Positions 12,810 to 25,705 of a DNA stretch of 64,000 nucleotides are shown here, one piece after another. Made by a program: the position numbers and the translations under genes. Origin of the DNA: Trichostrongylus colubriformis. Lineage: Eukaryota > Nematoda > Chromadorea > Rhabditida > Trichostrongylidae. The notes below the pieces were generated by a model. It was not told where the DNA came from. It ran no database searches and saw nothing but the letters and a program-made list of their open reading frames with translations. The DNA is taken from NCBI GenBank assembly GCA_963978905.1, contig OZ022259.1:10354001-10418000 (forward strand), read 5' to 3'. The stretch's first letter is position 1. Each line of letters opens with the position of its first letter.

Positions 12810-12815
12810 AATAAA
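12810..12815 (+). terminator. Candidate polyadenylation signal of the cadherin gene
   Basis: An AATAAA hexamer lies 216 bp after the cadherin stop codon and is the first good signal downstream on the + strand. Confidence 0.45.
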
Positions 12816-13029
12816 TTACTTTATATGTGTAGATTCATTGGTCTGACTCGACACAAGCAACTTCACTATTAGTAAAGATCAGTGTCAGCTGTTATATGTT
12901 AAAAATTGTTTTCCCTGATTCTCTCGAAACTCCACGAGATTTCTTCCCCACGAAACTGAAGGGCATAGAATTCAAGGAGGAAACTCGGCCGGGATCATCG
13001 TGGACCTTGCTACTAACCAGGAAAGATTT

Positions 13030-13213
13030 TCAATATCCCATGGAACTTTCAGGAAATCGACAGCTTCGCATATTGATTACAAGTGTGAGTACAGTGATGG
13101 ATTGAGGTCTGTTCTCGAATGTGCGGATGGAGATAACTCGTCAGAATTTGCTGAACTTCGACTAAAGAGGGTTGAAAGTGGAGGAAAAAAATTACTATTT
13201 TTGGCACCCCCTG
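13030..13213. repeat. Truncated copy of the CAGGGGGTGCC MITE
   Basis: It ends TTTTTGGCACCCCCTG next to TATA and shares an inner segment (GAAAGTGGAGGA and the upstream AAATT.GCTGAA.TTCGA block) with the complete element at 50752-50995. Confidence 0.55.
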
Positions 13214-13439
13214 TATATAAATTATAGAATGTTCACAGCAATTCCATGGTTTCAATTCCCCCTACAAGTTTCAGCACGCGAAGTGAAACATGAAAGGAAC
13301 GAGAACTTTCCTTTGTTCCAAAAAAATCAAAAAACGCAAATTGGAAGCCCAATTCGCTCAAATTCCCGTTGGGCCATTTGAACAGCCGTCGATGGGCGGA
13401 GTGCAGCTGAAATCTCCGCTCTGTATCAGTCGTATACTT

Positions 13440-13533
13440 GTTTTTCGCGTGATTTTCGCATGAGGCTTTCATAATCGAATACAACATAAAAGATGAGTAG
13501 CGAAAAAAGATTATCGTGGACGATTCCTTTGAT
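13440..13533. repeat. Fragment of family A end
   Basis: It contains ATACAACATAAAAGATGAGTA and then TCGTGGACGATTCCTTTGAT, the same terminal blocks as the right end of the family A foldbacks. It lies between the cadherin end and the next gene. Confidence 0.5.
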
Positions 13534-13543
13534 CTCATTACTA

Positions 13544-13677
13544 CAGTCCATTTCGGAGCGTTTGATAGGGCGTGGCCTACGGATATGAGTTAGAGTGTAT
13601 CAAGCTCTCTCACGCCGTCACACACTCTGACACTCGCCACTCAAGCCACGCCCTATCTAGCGCTGTGAAATGGACTG
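13544..13677. repeat. TA-target MITE, family D copy 2
   Basis: A 134-bp element from CAGTCCATTTCGGAGCG to TGTGAAATGGACTG with TA on each side. The subterminal TGATAGGGCGTGGC pairs with GCCACGCCCTATC. It carries no coding capacity. Confidence 0.8.
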
Positions 13678-14048
13678 TATAATCATGTCCCTATGATAAA
13701 ATGTGTAAAATTTTTGGGAAAAAGCACAAATGCCTTCGATTAGCAATGGTGGTTCGCGCGCTGAGGTTTTCTGTGACGACAACCTTTCGCAACTACGAAG
13801 CCTTCAGACATTACTTCACTCAACACTGTGAATCAGTAACCTTGAAAGAATCCTACAAATAAGAACGCTGCCATAGGCCACACGCGCTCTGTAACTCCGA
13901 ATCACCAACCGAACTTTGTGTATTGAACAGTGAACTTTCATTAAACAATAAAAATCTCAACCTCAAAATAGCGAAACAAGCAAATAAAATTACTTCTATG
14001 TATACAGGCATAAAATACATTAACTCATCACCTAGTTCACATGACCAT

Positions 14049-17000
14049 CTATTCACTATCGGAATCGCCCTCGGTGTTCCATTCAAGGGACAGTTTATCT
14101 AACGCTCTCAGCGCACTGTCTTGAGCTTCATCGTCCAAGCATCCAAAACAAAGACCGTCGCTGCCAGGATGACGGGCTACTGCAAAGGACGTTAAGGGTG
14201 AAAGCAAGTTTAAAAGACATTTGAGTTGATTCACTAGCAGGTCCTCCCATAACAAAACATTCTGCTGATCATGAGCTTAGAAACTCATTGAAGACCATTG
14301 AATACCTCATCACGTTTTCAGGAAATAAGGCCAGTATTGACGAAAAAGAGCTAGGAGATGACTATCACAAATTAGTAGAAAAAAAAAGGTCCCACTCCTT
14401 CGATATTGTGCTTAACTGCTTAGAAGTCAAATTCCTGGCCAAAAAATTTGAAATACTGCCCTCACTTCACTCCTTAATCACTAGGAAAAACTTACACTGC
14501 TCCATCTTCTGTAGTGGACCTAGAATAAGCTGTGCTGAGGGTTGAAGCGGTGCTGCTAAAAAACCACCTTTCACCCTCAAACATTTCTGATCCACAGTTA
14601 GAAGTCAAAAACGGAGCACAAAAATTAAACGATGGTCAACGAACCGTTTTTAGTGACTGAACTGCTGCTTGCGGCATAAGTCGACGATTTTTTGATGTCA
14701 GTGGGTTTCAGTGTTGTGTTTTTAGGAAACAGAGTGTTGAATGCAGCGAGGGTGTCTGCACAGCTACTAGATGCTGCTTAAATTTGTAACATTAGTCCAG
14801 CCAGAGAAAGAAAATGACATATAGGTAGATTACATTGGTGCAACTTTTCATAATGCTCTACGGCATAATTGAAAAATCAACCCCCTGCAAAATTTATGAC
14901 GGATTTCAAGGAAAAAACATACGAGATGGTCCTGTTATCCCTTCGGTGGCCTTGAGTGGAGAGTGAGCTGTGGAAATGGCACTCATCACTGGTTGTGTCG
15001 GAGGACGTAGAAGCTGTGTAACTTTTTGCTCCAACTCAGCCAGCGCTATTCGCTGTTTCTCCTTAATTCTATCATAAAAAAACGCCTAGATCACATATCA
15101 ACAGTTCCATGGGATTTTATGTGATTAGCAAGCTTACTGGCTTATGCAACAATTTACTCAAACAAACCCTTAGCAATTCGGCTTCGGTTGGTTCAGTCCT
15201 CGACACAGTTGATGGTGAAGTAGATAGTGGTCTAAATAGCTTCGTTTTATCGACGACGCTGCAAACGATCAAGAAAGGTGCAGTAAAAAATAGGAATGGG
15301 AAAAAGTATGAATAAAGGATACATGATGTAACACCACTACACAGACGCGGCAACAAAAACGAACGGAAGCTGAAATAAATCATATCACACAGGCGAACGT
15401 AAATAACCTACGACTTTGCGCTTGAATTCAACCGATTTTCAGCATTTCTTAGCTGCACAGTGATTTGAGCCATTTTCTCTTGCAAAGCTCCGATGTCAAT
15501 GCTAGTCTGTAACGAGAACCGCAGTATAAAAAATATGAAGCAACAGGATAGCTATAACGAATGATTCGTCAATTTTAAAGAGAACTGGCTGACTGATAGT
15601 CTCTCACTCAAATGTATTGCCTTCACACCAGGTTGTAAGGAAAGTTCTGGCCGGTTTTGCCCGTTCACAAAGTAAATTCAAACTTGGAGACGCATCAACA
15701 TAAATAAACTGACGTAATATAACACATATCTTTCTGAATATATGCTTCCCTTGGAATGCCACAAATTTCTTGAACTATTAGCGAAATTTAGAAGTACTTC
15801 GAAAATGGCACTGTTCGGATGAATTCACTTCACGAGTACTTGCTCAGTCGAATCACAGCGAAGACAACCACAAATGTGAATACTACGAGGGAAGAGGATA
15901 GAACATTGGATGAAACACCTTCGACCCTGGTTACAGAGGTGCAGAAATGGGAATGAATGATCGAATTCTCAATTGGTCAAATCGCTTTAACTATAACGGC
16001 AGAATGCGATGAGCGTTTATACCTGCAAGAGATATGTGAAAGTATTGGCTTTCCCAACACAAATGTGATTTACCACCTCAAACAGCCGTTTTGAAAAAAA
16101 AACTGAAAAATGGGTGCCGCGCGACCCCGGAGTAGCCAAGCGCGAGCGCATTTTTAACAAATCGGGTTCCAGCAACTGGAGCAGTTGTAGGATGAAGCCC
16201 TTACTCGTCCACCATATTCATCAGATCTAGCGCTGAGTCACTTTCTAAACGTCTGGACAGCTTCTTCCATAGCAGTGTGCTCAGATTGATTGGTGATTTT
16301 GGAAAGATTTTTTTTATTTCGCTCAGTATAAATCGTCAGCACTTCATCAAAATGGGTAGCAAGTATTCGTGATATTGCCAGAAGTATAGCAGATCGAATG
16401 CGGTTTATTTTGTGGGAAAATATGCAATCTGAACCGAGTCGTAATCTCCCGAAGTTGAAATTGCGAAAACCGGTCAAAACTTTCCTTACAACCTAATGCA
16501 ACTTTAATAAGTTTGAACCGTTCACTGAAACATGAAAATCCCCAAAGGTGAATCGACTTCCGTAATTTACAGCCTTCTTATCGTGCATTCCTTGTGCACT
16601 TGTAGTTCGTTAAAGTTTTTCCGCAGAGGAACGAAAGCCAAAAATGTGGTTCTTTCTCACCAAAAGTATAGAACGTGACATAGCGCTTTACGTGCTATTT
16701 CTCTGCAGCCCACTTTCGAATCTTTTGCTGGACGGCTAAAAGCTCGTCTGGCTAAAACCAACCCTTTTTATGATACCTCTGGTAATTTTTCCAGTATCCG
16801 TTGTCTATCGAATACTAGAAATTCGTTAAAAATGCGAGCCTCACGTATTTTTAAAGGAGCGATTACGATATCATAAGTGTAAAGCGGAAAAAACACCTAC
16901 CGACTGCGACTTAATCGGACCTCTTTCAAGTTGCTTCTTGCACATTTCAATCACGAGGCTATTGTAAACTGGAAAATCACATTTTGAGCTATCACCTAAT

Positions 17001-20000
17001 CGCAAAAGAAAGGACAAAGCTACCTACAGTTCTCATCATCAATGGGCGATTCCTCCATGGAGCTGAGATCTGGATGAGGCGAAGTGAAGTAATTCCATTG
17101 CGGTTTATGAGAAGAACGAGGAGTCTGTAAGAATGAGCAGCTTGCAGCGTAAGAATCCCGCTAAACACTGAAAAAAGACAGAAACGATGGCCTGAACTCA
17201 CTAAGGATGACTGAACAAAATTAGAAGTTCCTTCGATGTTTTTGTGAGATCCATTGGAGAACGAAGACATATCCGTCCCTGTAGTTCCAATAGGAGCCGG
17301 AATCGAAGAGGATTCCGCCGCTTTCAGGACAGAACGAGGAGTCAAACTTGCAGGCGTAGTCGCTGCACTCATTGGACTTTTCTGCTCAGGCTTTTGCTGA
17401 GAGGAAGCGATACATGGCGGCACCGCGCCAAACACCGGCGCGACTGGTTTACCGGATTTCCAAAACGACGTGGCAGCTTCCTTATTTGTAATGAACTTTC
17501 CAAAAGGTGAGTTCGCTACAATAGGTGGTAATGTAGCGGTGCTGGTTGTCGCTGTGGATACGGTGGTTCTTCCCGGTGACGCTGAGATGGAAGTAACCAC
17601 AGCGGGTGACGTTTGAGCAGGTTTCGGCTGCACCGACGGAGAGTGTCTTTCCAGTTCAGGAAGTGCAAGTTCCTTCGATTTTTCTTGGTGTTCACCTGGT
17701 ATAAAGACGCTTATTGATTGACTGTTCGTTATCGATAAGACATTTTGAGTCGTCTCCCCTCTCGGATGACCCAAGGACAGGCTTCCTCTGTTTTTCGGTT
17801 CATTAGCATCTGTAATTTCAGCGGAAGTGATGCGAGGCTTCTGATGGGATACTTTGGAAGCAGCGTTCTGTCCAAATGGGCTAGCTGTTGCGCTGGCAAA
17901 TGAGTGCTCTGAAGCTGCGTCATCTGTACGATCACTTCTTACCGAAAAGAAGGATTCCTCAGCATCGTAGGATGGTGATGACTGCAAAAAATACAATTAC
18001 TCCAGAGAAATTCGACCAATAAAATTATTATAAATTCCCGTCCATCGCACCACATCAGTACGACTCGGAGTGTTCGTCGAAGCATCAACTTGAAGTCTGC
18101 GAGAGTGAGTGAGTACTGCGTCCCGATCGACATCTGAAAAAAAAATTTCGTTGGAAATTTGAAGCATGCTGGACAAATTACGCCCTGTGGCGATTCTTAA
18201 ACGAATTATTATCATACGATACAGTCTAATTTATCGAGACATGACACGATTGGTCTAGTAAACTAATGCTACTGTTCAACAGTTCCTTTCCTTGTGGAAA
18301 TACAACATACACACGCCGTATTTTCAAGACCACTGCCGAATTTCATGGGCTATCCTTCAAAATCTGAAGCAGATTCGCCTCAGCATTCAGCCGAACAGCA
18401 AAAATGAGTCAATAAAAATGATATTGGTGCATCAACCCTACAGCCCATAGATATTGTAATAGCAACAAAATGTTATATGCAATCTCTACCTGATTCAAAC
18501 GAAACTGGAGATGGCGTTGGAGTAGTTTCATGTGAGTCCCTCTCACTCTCACAGCATTCTGCCTAAATTGGAATCTTAAAGACACCAGGAGGGGGTAATT
18601 TTGGCTTACGGTAGAACAGACGTAGTGTGGACGAGCTTGAGTGGCCGCCATTGCACAAACTCGCCAATTTGACGCCCTGGCGTGGTGCCAAAAGAAGATG
18701 GTTCTAATATAGATTTGTTTTTTCCTTTTAGTTTTTACTTTGTTCTTTCTTATATTGTTTCTAGATGTACTTACGGGTCAAATAAAGTCGGGGGGGGGGG
18801 GGGGGGAGACGCAAAATTTTCACCCACGTCAAAGCTTCTTACCCCTCCTAGGGTTAGGCTAAAGCAGATGAGACCTATGCTTTGACAGATGCTTTTTAAT
18901 GTGGGAGGAGGGGATATCAATTTCAGCCTAAGCCTAGTAAGGGAAAGGAGCTTCGAAGTCCACGCAAAGTTGCGTCTCCCCCCGACTTTATTTGACCTTC
19001 TGAGATTTTCAGGTATAGAAATGCACAATTAAGAAGATCCATAAGTTAACAAGGAAAATATGTCACTATTAAACAGTAAAGAGGAAATAATTCAAAAATA
19101 AGGTTACATCAGGCCGAAGACAAGCTTTAAAACGAACGAAGCGTGGCTCGGCCACGGAAGCTTGCAGTTCGGACGGAAGCGCGCCCTGGGGGCAAATAGC
19201 GCCCTGTGGCGCGTTTTTCAACGCCGGTCTCGTTACACATTGTATCCGCCGAACCCATATGTTTGTTTTCAGACGCCATTGTTTTCGTAAACGTTATTCC
19301 GCCCTTCCCCCCTCCCGGTGCCTTTAAAACAATCGGCATGATCCGATTGAGATCTCGAAAAACTTTAGAAAACCGCGTACGACACGGCGAAGGTCTTTAA
19401 ACGAATATTCATTCCTAGCCTCCTGATCGCTGTTCTCTTTAAGCTTTCGGATTGGGTTCTCACACTCAGCGCTCGCATAGACAATATCCAAATAGAAATG
19501 AGCACCTGCAATTCCCGCACCCATTTTGAGAACTGGTCTCGCTCCTGTTCATTAGGTTGGCCATCCCTCAGCCATCTCTGATATACCTTAACACACCAAC
19601 ATGTGCGACAAAGCAGCAGTTTTAGAGCCGGAAAAAAGTACCTCAAGCAACAGCTTCTTGCCACACATCGACTTTACAGACATCAGTCTATGCGCCGCTT
19701 CTCGGTACTGTCTTTTGGAAAGGAAATTACCGGCAAGGTATCTTAACAAATTTGGTAAAGTTATTGTAAGGACTCTGAGTTATAAGCAAAAACATTGGCC
19801 TTGTACTCGAACCCGCACTGCGTGCTTCTGAAGTGAAGGACATATCTTACCTCGAAGCGTGTTCTTCGATCATATCCACATCAGCAACCAAGAGTTCTTT
19901 CTCATCATAAAATCCATCGGGAAAGAGCTCATCGCATTTTCGACGGTAGGTATTTTCTCTGACAAACAAACTATCATTTCACCCTCAATCAGAACACCGA

Positions 20001-23000
20001 GCAATGTACCGCAGTAGTCAAAAAGAATCTTGTTAAAAACAGCATCAGGGGTAGTGTGATTACTGAGAAATCCCGAAGGAAGTTACTTACATGGAAACTA
20101 TGAGCCTAAGAACGGTATCTGTGGCGAAATCCCGGTGAAAAAAGCGCCTCCGAGCTGTAGAAACAGCGCAACACATAAGAGCTGACGGCTTTGGATGATC
20201 GTCCCCGCCTCTATGCGACGTGATTCCTGGTTGGCTACGATGAGAGCGGCCAAGGATATGCGGTGAGATCGAAGGTATTGCAGCGCACTTTCGCAAATTT
20301 AGCGTGAAACTCAATCCAAAAATGATGCTGTCGTGTTTCGAAACATTCCTTTGTGTTAACTTGGCGGCATGCAATGGAAATTTCGTTCGGAGTATCCGCT
20401 TTCAGACGGAAAGGCGTCCGAGTTGAGGATAAACGAGAGTAGGGGGTCCTATTTCTCGAGTTTTTGACCATTTCGATGCGTTTTTCTCCACTGTCGTGTT
20501 ACTAGGCATCTCGACACTAAGATTCACTATTTCTTTTACTCTTCGTCCGAATTCCCTGACGCTGTTTTATTCTTCTAGCCTCGAACATTACTTCACATGG
20601 AGACTTCTTCCAACATTAAAAGTCAAGTTCTCTTTTTCTTGATCATTCGCTCCTATGCCTAATGATTTCGTTTCTGGGTAATGATGCATCCTGAGTGTAT
20701 TCAAACAAATGAGTGAACTTGAAATTATCTGAGTATTCCTCATTCGCCCTGCCTGTATAAAGGAAATCTTACAGATCACTCTAGTCATAGAAAATATAAC
20801 AGTCGATTTGGGTTGATGGAACAAACCAACGGACATACTTATGTTGTCTTTGAATAAAACCTAATCCACTAAAAACTGTGTCAAACCTTAAAGTTGGAAC
20901 AAACGCGTTAATGGCAGTGATGAAGAACCTCGCACGAAACGATAAGAAAGGACCAGCAAGTGGGCACGTAGGCAGAAACCACGAAATCCATAGACGAAAA
21001 TTTTACCCGCTTAACCTACTTACACGTTGATAGCATCATTTATTGCGGTAGCATATAGAGTCATCCAAAATTCGTTTCCATCATTCGCTTCCAACCAACA
21101 GAAAACCTGAAAAGATAACCCTCTCAATGAACAGCTCGTCATCACAGCATTTTCGCTGGACTTTTGAAATAACAGGGAATACGGCCACGTCTGAAAGCGA
21201 GCTCGGGATCCATGACTCGATCCACCGAACATGTGTGTGGCAGCAGCATCACATAGTCAGTGTCCTATCTCCACATATACCGTGGGACTTTTGAAGTTCT
21301 TCAGACTTTTATTAAAATTAATCAAAAGAACAATGCTGCAACTGAATCTTACTTCGTACAGTCTTGTCAGGTTTATGACGCGGTACCGCAGTCTCACTGA
21401 GTCGATCACTCGTGTTCGGAGAACTATCCACTTCAAGTTTCCGTTGCTCGAACTATAAAAATTCACAATCACTGGGCATTCTTATTCTAGAATCAACTAA
21501 GCTTTCGAAGGTGTTTATTGTGGCAGAAACCATGGTTTCCGTGTAAAATGATAATAAAACAAAATCGTAAAAAACTGAACTCACTTGTTGATCAATTGGC
21601 AAATAGCCTTCCAACAATTGAGTTGGTCTGCACGAATTCGAAGTCGCGCAGGAACTTTGACAGAGCTTGAGCAGGAACCACTCCAGAGCGCCAGGGTAAG
21701 GAGGAAGACCTAAAATAGCTACTACCAACTTACGATTACATATGAAAAGTTATTGCTCGGAAACAAAAACACACCTTCACGTCAGTACTAGTCAAGTTAC
21801 TGCCAACAAAGTCCACATTCCTGCCAATCGACGATTTGGAAAGAACATTATCGAATATAGTCACTAGATATTAATTATCAATACAATTCGAGTGTCAAAA
21901 ACTGGTGCGAAAAACCGGACACAAACAAAAGTAGACTACGAGAAACAAGGAAATGGACAAACTCAGAACGAGAAAACCCACTTTTCCTAAATACGTTATT
22001 GTGCCCAATCATCCACACAATCATGCGTAGGACTTCAGGGCGATGCAGGAACGGTATCAACCCTGAATAAAAGATGACGTGCAATGGAAACATTTGCATT
22101 TCTCCTTCAACCATTCAAGAAGCTCAAAACAAATCACACTTTTCCCGTCTTCCATGATTTCTCTGAACGATAGCCTGTAAAACTACTCAAGAATTTTTCA
22201 TTACAACGAAGCTACTCACTGTTTAGTAAAGGCTCTATGTGTTTTGCTGTGATGTTTGGCAGAATGATGGGAAAGTTTCTTATTCCTTCTCGATAAACTC
22301 CAGCATGAAGCCGTTGAATACCTCCTTCAGCAGATATCAGACAATCCACGCAGTATTCAGCCAACTGAAACAATTTGGAAAAGATGATGATGCCAGACAC
22401 GAAAACGAACAATCACCTGAGAAGAAAAATTTTCTTGCCTCCCTCAACTCCCACTCTACCGAACCCCATACTCTATCGTGAAGTGGTGCGACAGGGAAAA
22501 TTTCAGTACCACAAAAAGATGGACATGGGGAGATGGCTGGTTGCACACTTCACGAAATTCCAATCAACTAGCCAAACTACAACGCATCACTCAAAAATTC
22601 ACCTATGGCTGCAGACAGAGTTCGCGATACTGCGATTTTACGGCTCCGCTCGCGATGTGGCGGCAGCAATAACTCAAGGCCGCACAATCGCATGCGAACG
22701 ACGCTGTAAAACCGCAAAAACGCAAAATCGCGAAGTCTGATGACGTTCAATAAGAACGAATGTAACCCGGAAGTTTCGCGCCTCACAACACACCAGTAAA
22801 GCAAAACGACGGACGTTCAGTGAAACAGAACAAGAAAGAAACTGAACTCACGTCATCACGATTCAAAGAGATTGCGACTTCTTTTTGTGAGAGTTCCGTG
22901 TTAGTGATGGCCGCTGCCGTTTCTGGAATCAACAATAATAAGGTCAAAATAGTAGTGTGTATTTTGAATTTTCGCACCGGAGCTAATCAGTCGATCCCGC

Positions 23001-25206
23001 AACTTGAAGGTGTATTAACTGTAATCCGCGCCCAACTGGCGCATCGCCTTTTCAATTAAACTATAAAACTTCCATGCAAGGATCATCGTGGTCAACACCT
23101 TTCTTCTAGTACAGTGTTATTTAACACAAGAGTGGTCAAAATTGCTTGGGCTGGCGCCATCCATGGGCGATATAACGTCGGCAGCAAATTAGGATAGAAT
23201 GTTCTTTATCAGAATATTTGATGCAAACCTGTCATGAATCTAATGAAAAGCAGTTGCAACACCAATTAGGCACTAATGCGCCCAGATGGAATCGCGGAAG
23301 AGCAAACCCGGATGAACAATGGTGAGGAATTCCTTGGAATTTTAGTGGAAAAATGCTGCGCAAAATCGTCGTTGATTCGCACTGAAACTGATGGCAGCAT
23401 CCATAATGAGCAACCTCAATAACCCCGCGGAAAATCTGAACAACATCTTTTTTTTGCCCAGCCGTCGGTTTCTAGGGTGGTGAATGGTTAAACAGCGCTG
23501 GAAGTTCATAGAACAATGCAGGAGTAGACCTGAGGGTGTATTTGAACGCTGAATGAGTGATGCTGGATGGGTTGTGTGACATCCATTCCCAACCACTATG
23601 GGGCAAAATGACAACCATTTCTTCTAGGAGATGAATGATGACAATTACTTCAAGCCTAATGGATGCACACACACACGATCCGTTACAACAGCATTATTCA
23701 ACACGCGACAAACTGACCCAGTAAATGTAAGGCGATCCAGGCTGAGACTTCTGCGTTTTTTGGTGAGACTGAAGACAGGTGTTGGTAGGCTAAGGAATGC
23801 AACATGACTGATATCTAAAAACAGCAATCTTTACCATGCATTAGTCTCATTAATGAGCGCTGTGAAGAAAAAGCAGGAATTAGAGGCGCAGAAAATTAAG
23901 ATTGGGCAACAGCATGTAATAAGTAGAGCGAAAACTCACCGCGGTATCGGTGCCGTTCTGAATGTCTAATAATGTAGCACTATGTTTGAAAAGAATGCCC
24001 ATTGCTATCGAAATGTGATCGTTCGAGACAGTACTTTTCGCTTTCTCAATGACGGATGTCAGTCTGAAGTGATAACAGAGCAATAGCTTTCTACCGCTGA
24101 TACCACAATGGCAGTAGATAATCACTCACTCTATTAGGTAATTCTGCAACGGTTTGATATGGGATGGATCAGATTGTAAGGAATGCTCCATGAAAGATAC
24201 TAATACAAGAAGGTGCTGTACAAGACTGGAGTCTTCATATTTGTCCAGATTCTGAAATGGCACATCTAGCATCTAGAAAATGACACATCTATCATAATTC
24301 TAGCAGAGGTTGATAAATGTGACAAAATTACAAAAAATACAAATTAGAAGCCCATCAAAGGTAGAGGAAGTCGAGATACAGCTTCACTTGTCGGCTTGCA
24401 CCAAACACGTAGCCGGAAATTCTCGCAAGCCATTGCTAAACGCTAAGCAATGATATAAAGCCATTAATCACTTTAGACGCAGATTATTCTATCTAACAGA
24501 GTCTGACATTGGCCGCCATCTAGATGCCAGGGAAAAGGTTTTCTTAAAAACTCTTCATGGAACAACTTCGCAGAAAATGGAAAATTCTGACCCTCAAGAT
24601 AGCTCTCGAAAAATGATATTTCAAAGTGTAGAAACAGTGCTATGCACAGAAACATTGCCTTGAACGACCTGGAAGCTTATACAACTTTCAGGAAGGCTCC
24701 CAGATCTATAGGGATAAAACTCAATAATAGAACTTGAACTTGAATGCAATACAAAAAACGATCACTCTTTTCAAATACAAATGTACAAGTGAATAAATCA
24801 CATTCAAAAAAATTATATGGTATGGAAAGCCACGAGCGCGATTGGTGAAGTAGCTGCACCAAAAAACAATGCTATCGCATTACTGCCTTTGCTAAATTCG
24901 CGTAACGATCTTTCTTCCATTAAGAAAAGGAAAATCTTGTACAGCCATTCACTGTCATGAAGACAGGGATTCAAAAGTAACCTACCTTATATATTTTATG
25001 GAACCTTCTCGTTTGCGCTTCTTCAAAAAGAAGATCACTGAACGGTTTCAGATCGTCAAGGCTGGAAATTAACTCGTCCACACGAAAAGAATTCATGTCC
25101 TAAATAGAAGGAATCCATGCCTGACACATTGTCTGAACTGAACTGAATGATACTTCGACAGAAACGCACTTGGCTAGCATTTCAGGAGAGTCAAATTCGA
25201 TCAAGA
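14049..25206 (-). CDS. Probable Nup358/RanBP2-like protein (N-terminal helical region, Ser-rich centre, coiled coil)
   Basis: Exons in transcript order: 25206-25166, 25099-24986, 24251-24130, 24063-23940, 22364-22220, 22062-21995, 21709-21585, 21452-21353, 21106-21024, about 20760-20650, 19958-19851, 19711-19642, 19586-about 19400, 18558-18490, 18133-18054, 17981-17202, 17124-17028, 16968-16901, 15506-15412, 15258-15168, 15061-14923, 14776-14645, 14555-14497, 14233-14049. Most junctions keep phase. The N-terminal two thirds is helical. Blocks such as DQLNCWKAICQLIN and REAAHRLMSVKSMC, in this order, recall the human Nup358 N-terminal region from memory. The centre is Ser/Thr/Pro-rich with a few FG pairs. 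A Gln/Glu-rich coiled coil and an acidic C-terminus (EGDSDSE) follow. No Ran-binding domain or zinc finger is visible. The true start lies upstream of 25206. It may instead be an unrelated ARM/TPR protein. Confidence 0.5.
15168..15506 (-). CDS. Coiled-coil exons of the - strand gene
   Basis: Exon 15506-15412 reads TSIDIGALQEKMAQITVQLR and continues into exon 15258-15168. The next exon at 15061 starts EKQRIALAELEQKVTQLL. Heptad-like spacing of Leu/Ile/Val with Gln and Glu predicts a coiled coil of about 60 residues, split by a short Ser-rich linker. Confidence 0.7.
15630..16495 (+). mobile_element. Mariner relic with intact TIRs, in an intron of the - strand gene
   Basis: The left end AGGTTGTAAGGAAAGTTCTG and the right end CAAAACTTTCCTTACAACCT are inverted repeats of about 30 bp. 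Inside, near 16200, the + strand reads LTRPPYSSDLALSHFLN, a decayed form of the mariner PPYSPDLAPSDYHLF motif. Most of the transposase is deleted or frameshifted. Confidence 0.8.
17202..17981 (-). CDS. Large Ser/Thr/Pro-rich exon of the - strand gene
   Basis: Exactly 260 codons between TTTGCAG at 17982 and GTGAGTTC at 17201, in phase 0 on both sides. It starts SSPSYDAEESFFSVRSD and contains ASPFGQNAASK, NSPFGKFITN and APVFGAVPP (isolated FG or FG-like sites), plus long Ser/Thr/Ala/Pro runs. Composition indicates a disordered, probably phosphorylated linker. FG pairs fit, but do not prove, a nucleoporin. Confidence 0.8.
18576..18690. repeat. Dispersed repeat, copy also at 35778-35890
   Basis: The block GGCCGCCATTGCACAAACTC with flanking GCGTGGTGCCAA and the AGACACCAGGAGG end recurs in reverse orientation at 35778-35890. 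It abuts the exon 18558-18490 of the - strand gene. Confidence 0.65.
18785..18998. repeat. Poly-G-ended foldback MITE, family G copy 1
   Basis: It begins AATAAAGTC then a run of 16 G, with GAGACGCAAAATTTT. It ends CAAAGTTGCGTCTCCCCCCG ACTTTATT. Inner arms carry CCTAGGGTTAGGCT and AGCCTAAGCCTAG. A second copy is at 25478-25705. Confidence 0.7.
20033..20570. mobile_element. TTAA-flanked TIR element, family B copy 2
   Basis: It has the same internal sequence as 1919-2486, including GTGGCGAAATCCCGGTGAAA, but the ends are more decayed (TTAAAAACAGCATCAGGGG). It lies in an intron of the - strand gene. No transposase is seen. Confidence 0.7.
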
Positions 25207-25477
25207 CTAAAAAGTCAGAAAATATAAAAGAACCACGGAGAACGAAAGCTAGTCGTCAGCACTTGCACGCATTAAGCGAATGCAAACGGATTCAAAAACT
25301 GTGTAAAACATCACATGGAGAGCCGAAAACTGATTCTGAATAAAACTGAGGAGCTCTCTTACTTGAAAAAAATATGCATTACAAAATGTTCGATGTGTTG
25401 TGCAGCCGCTAGCAGTGTCTTGAAAATCTGGAACGCCTATATTCGCAGTGAGGTAAATCACTAAAAATAAGGGTGGG

Positions 25478-25705
25478 GTCAATTCAAGTCGGGGGGAGAC
25501 GCAATTTTGCGTCGAGGTCGAAGCTCCTTTCCCTCCCTAGGCTTAGGCTAAAATTGATATCCTCTCCTTCCACATGAAAAAGCATCTGTCAAAGCATAGA
25601 TTTCATCTGCTTCAGCCTAAGCCTAGGGAGGGAAAGAAGCTCGACGTCGATGAAAATTTGACGCAAAGTTACGTCTCCCCCCCCCCCCGACTTGAATTGA
25701 CCCGG
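25478..25705. repeat. Family G foldback MITE copy 2
   Basis: It is bounded by TCAATTCAAGTCGGGGGGAG and CCCCCCCGACTTGAATTGA, with TAGGCTTAGGCTAAAATTGA inside one arm and its partner in the other. It lies upstream of the first recognised exon of the - strand gene. Confidence 0.75.
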
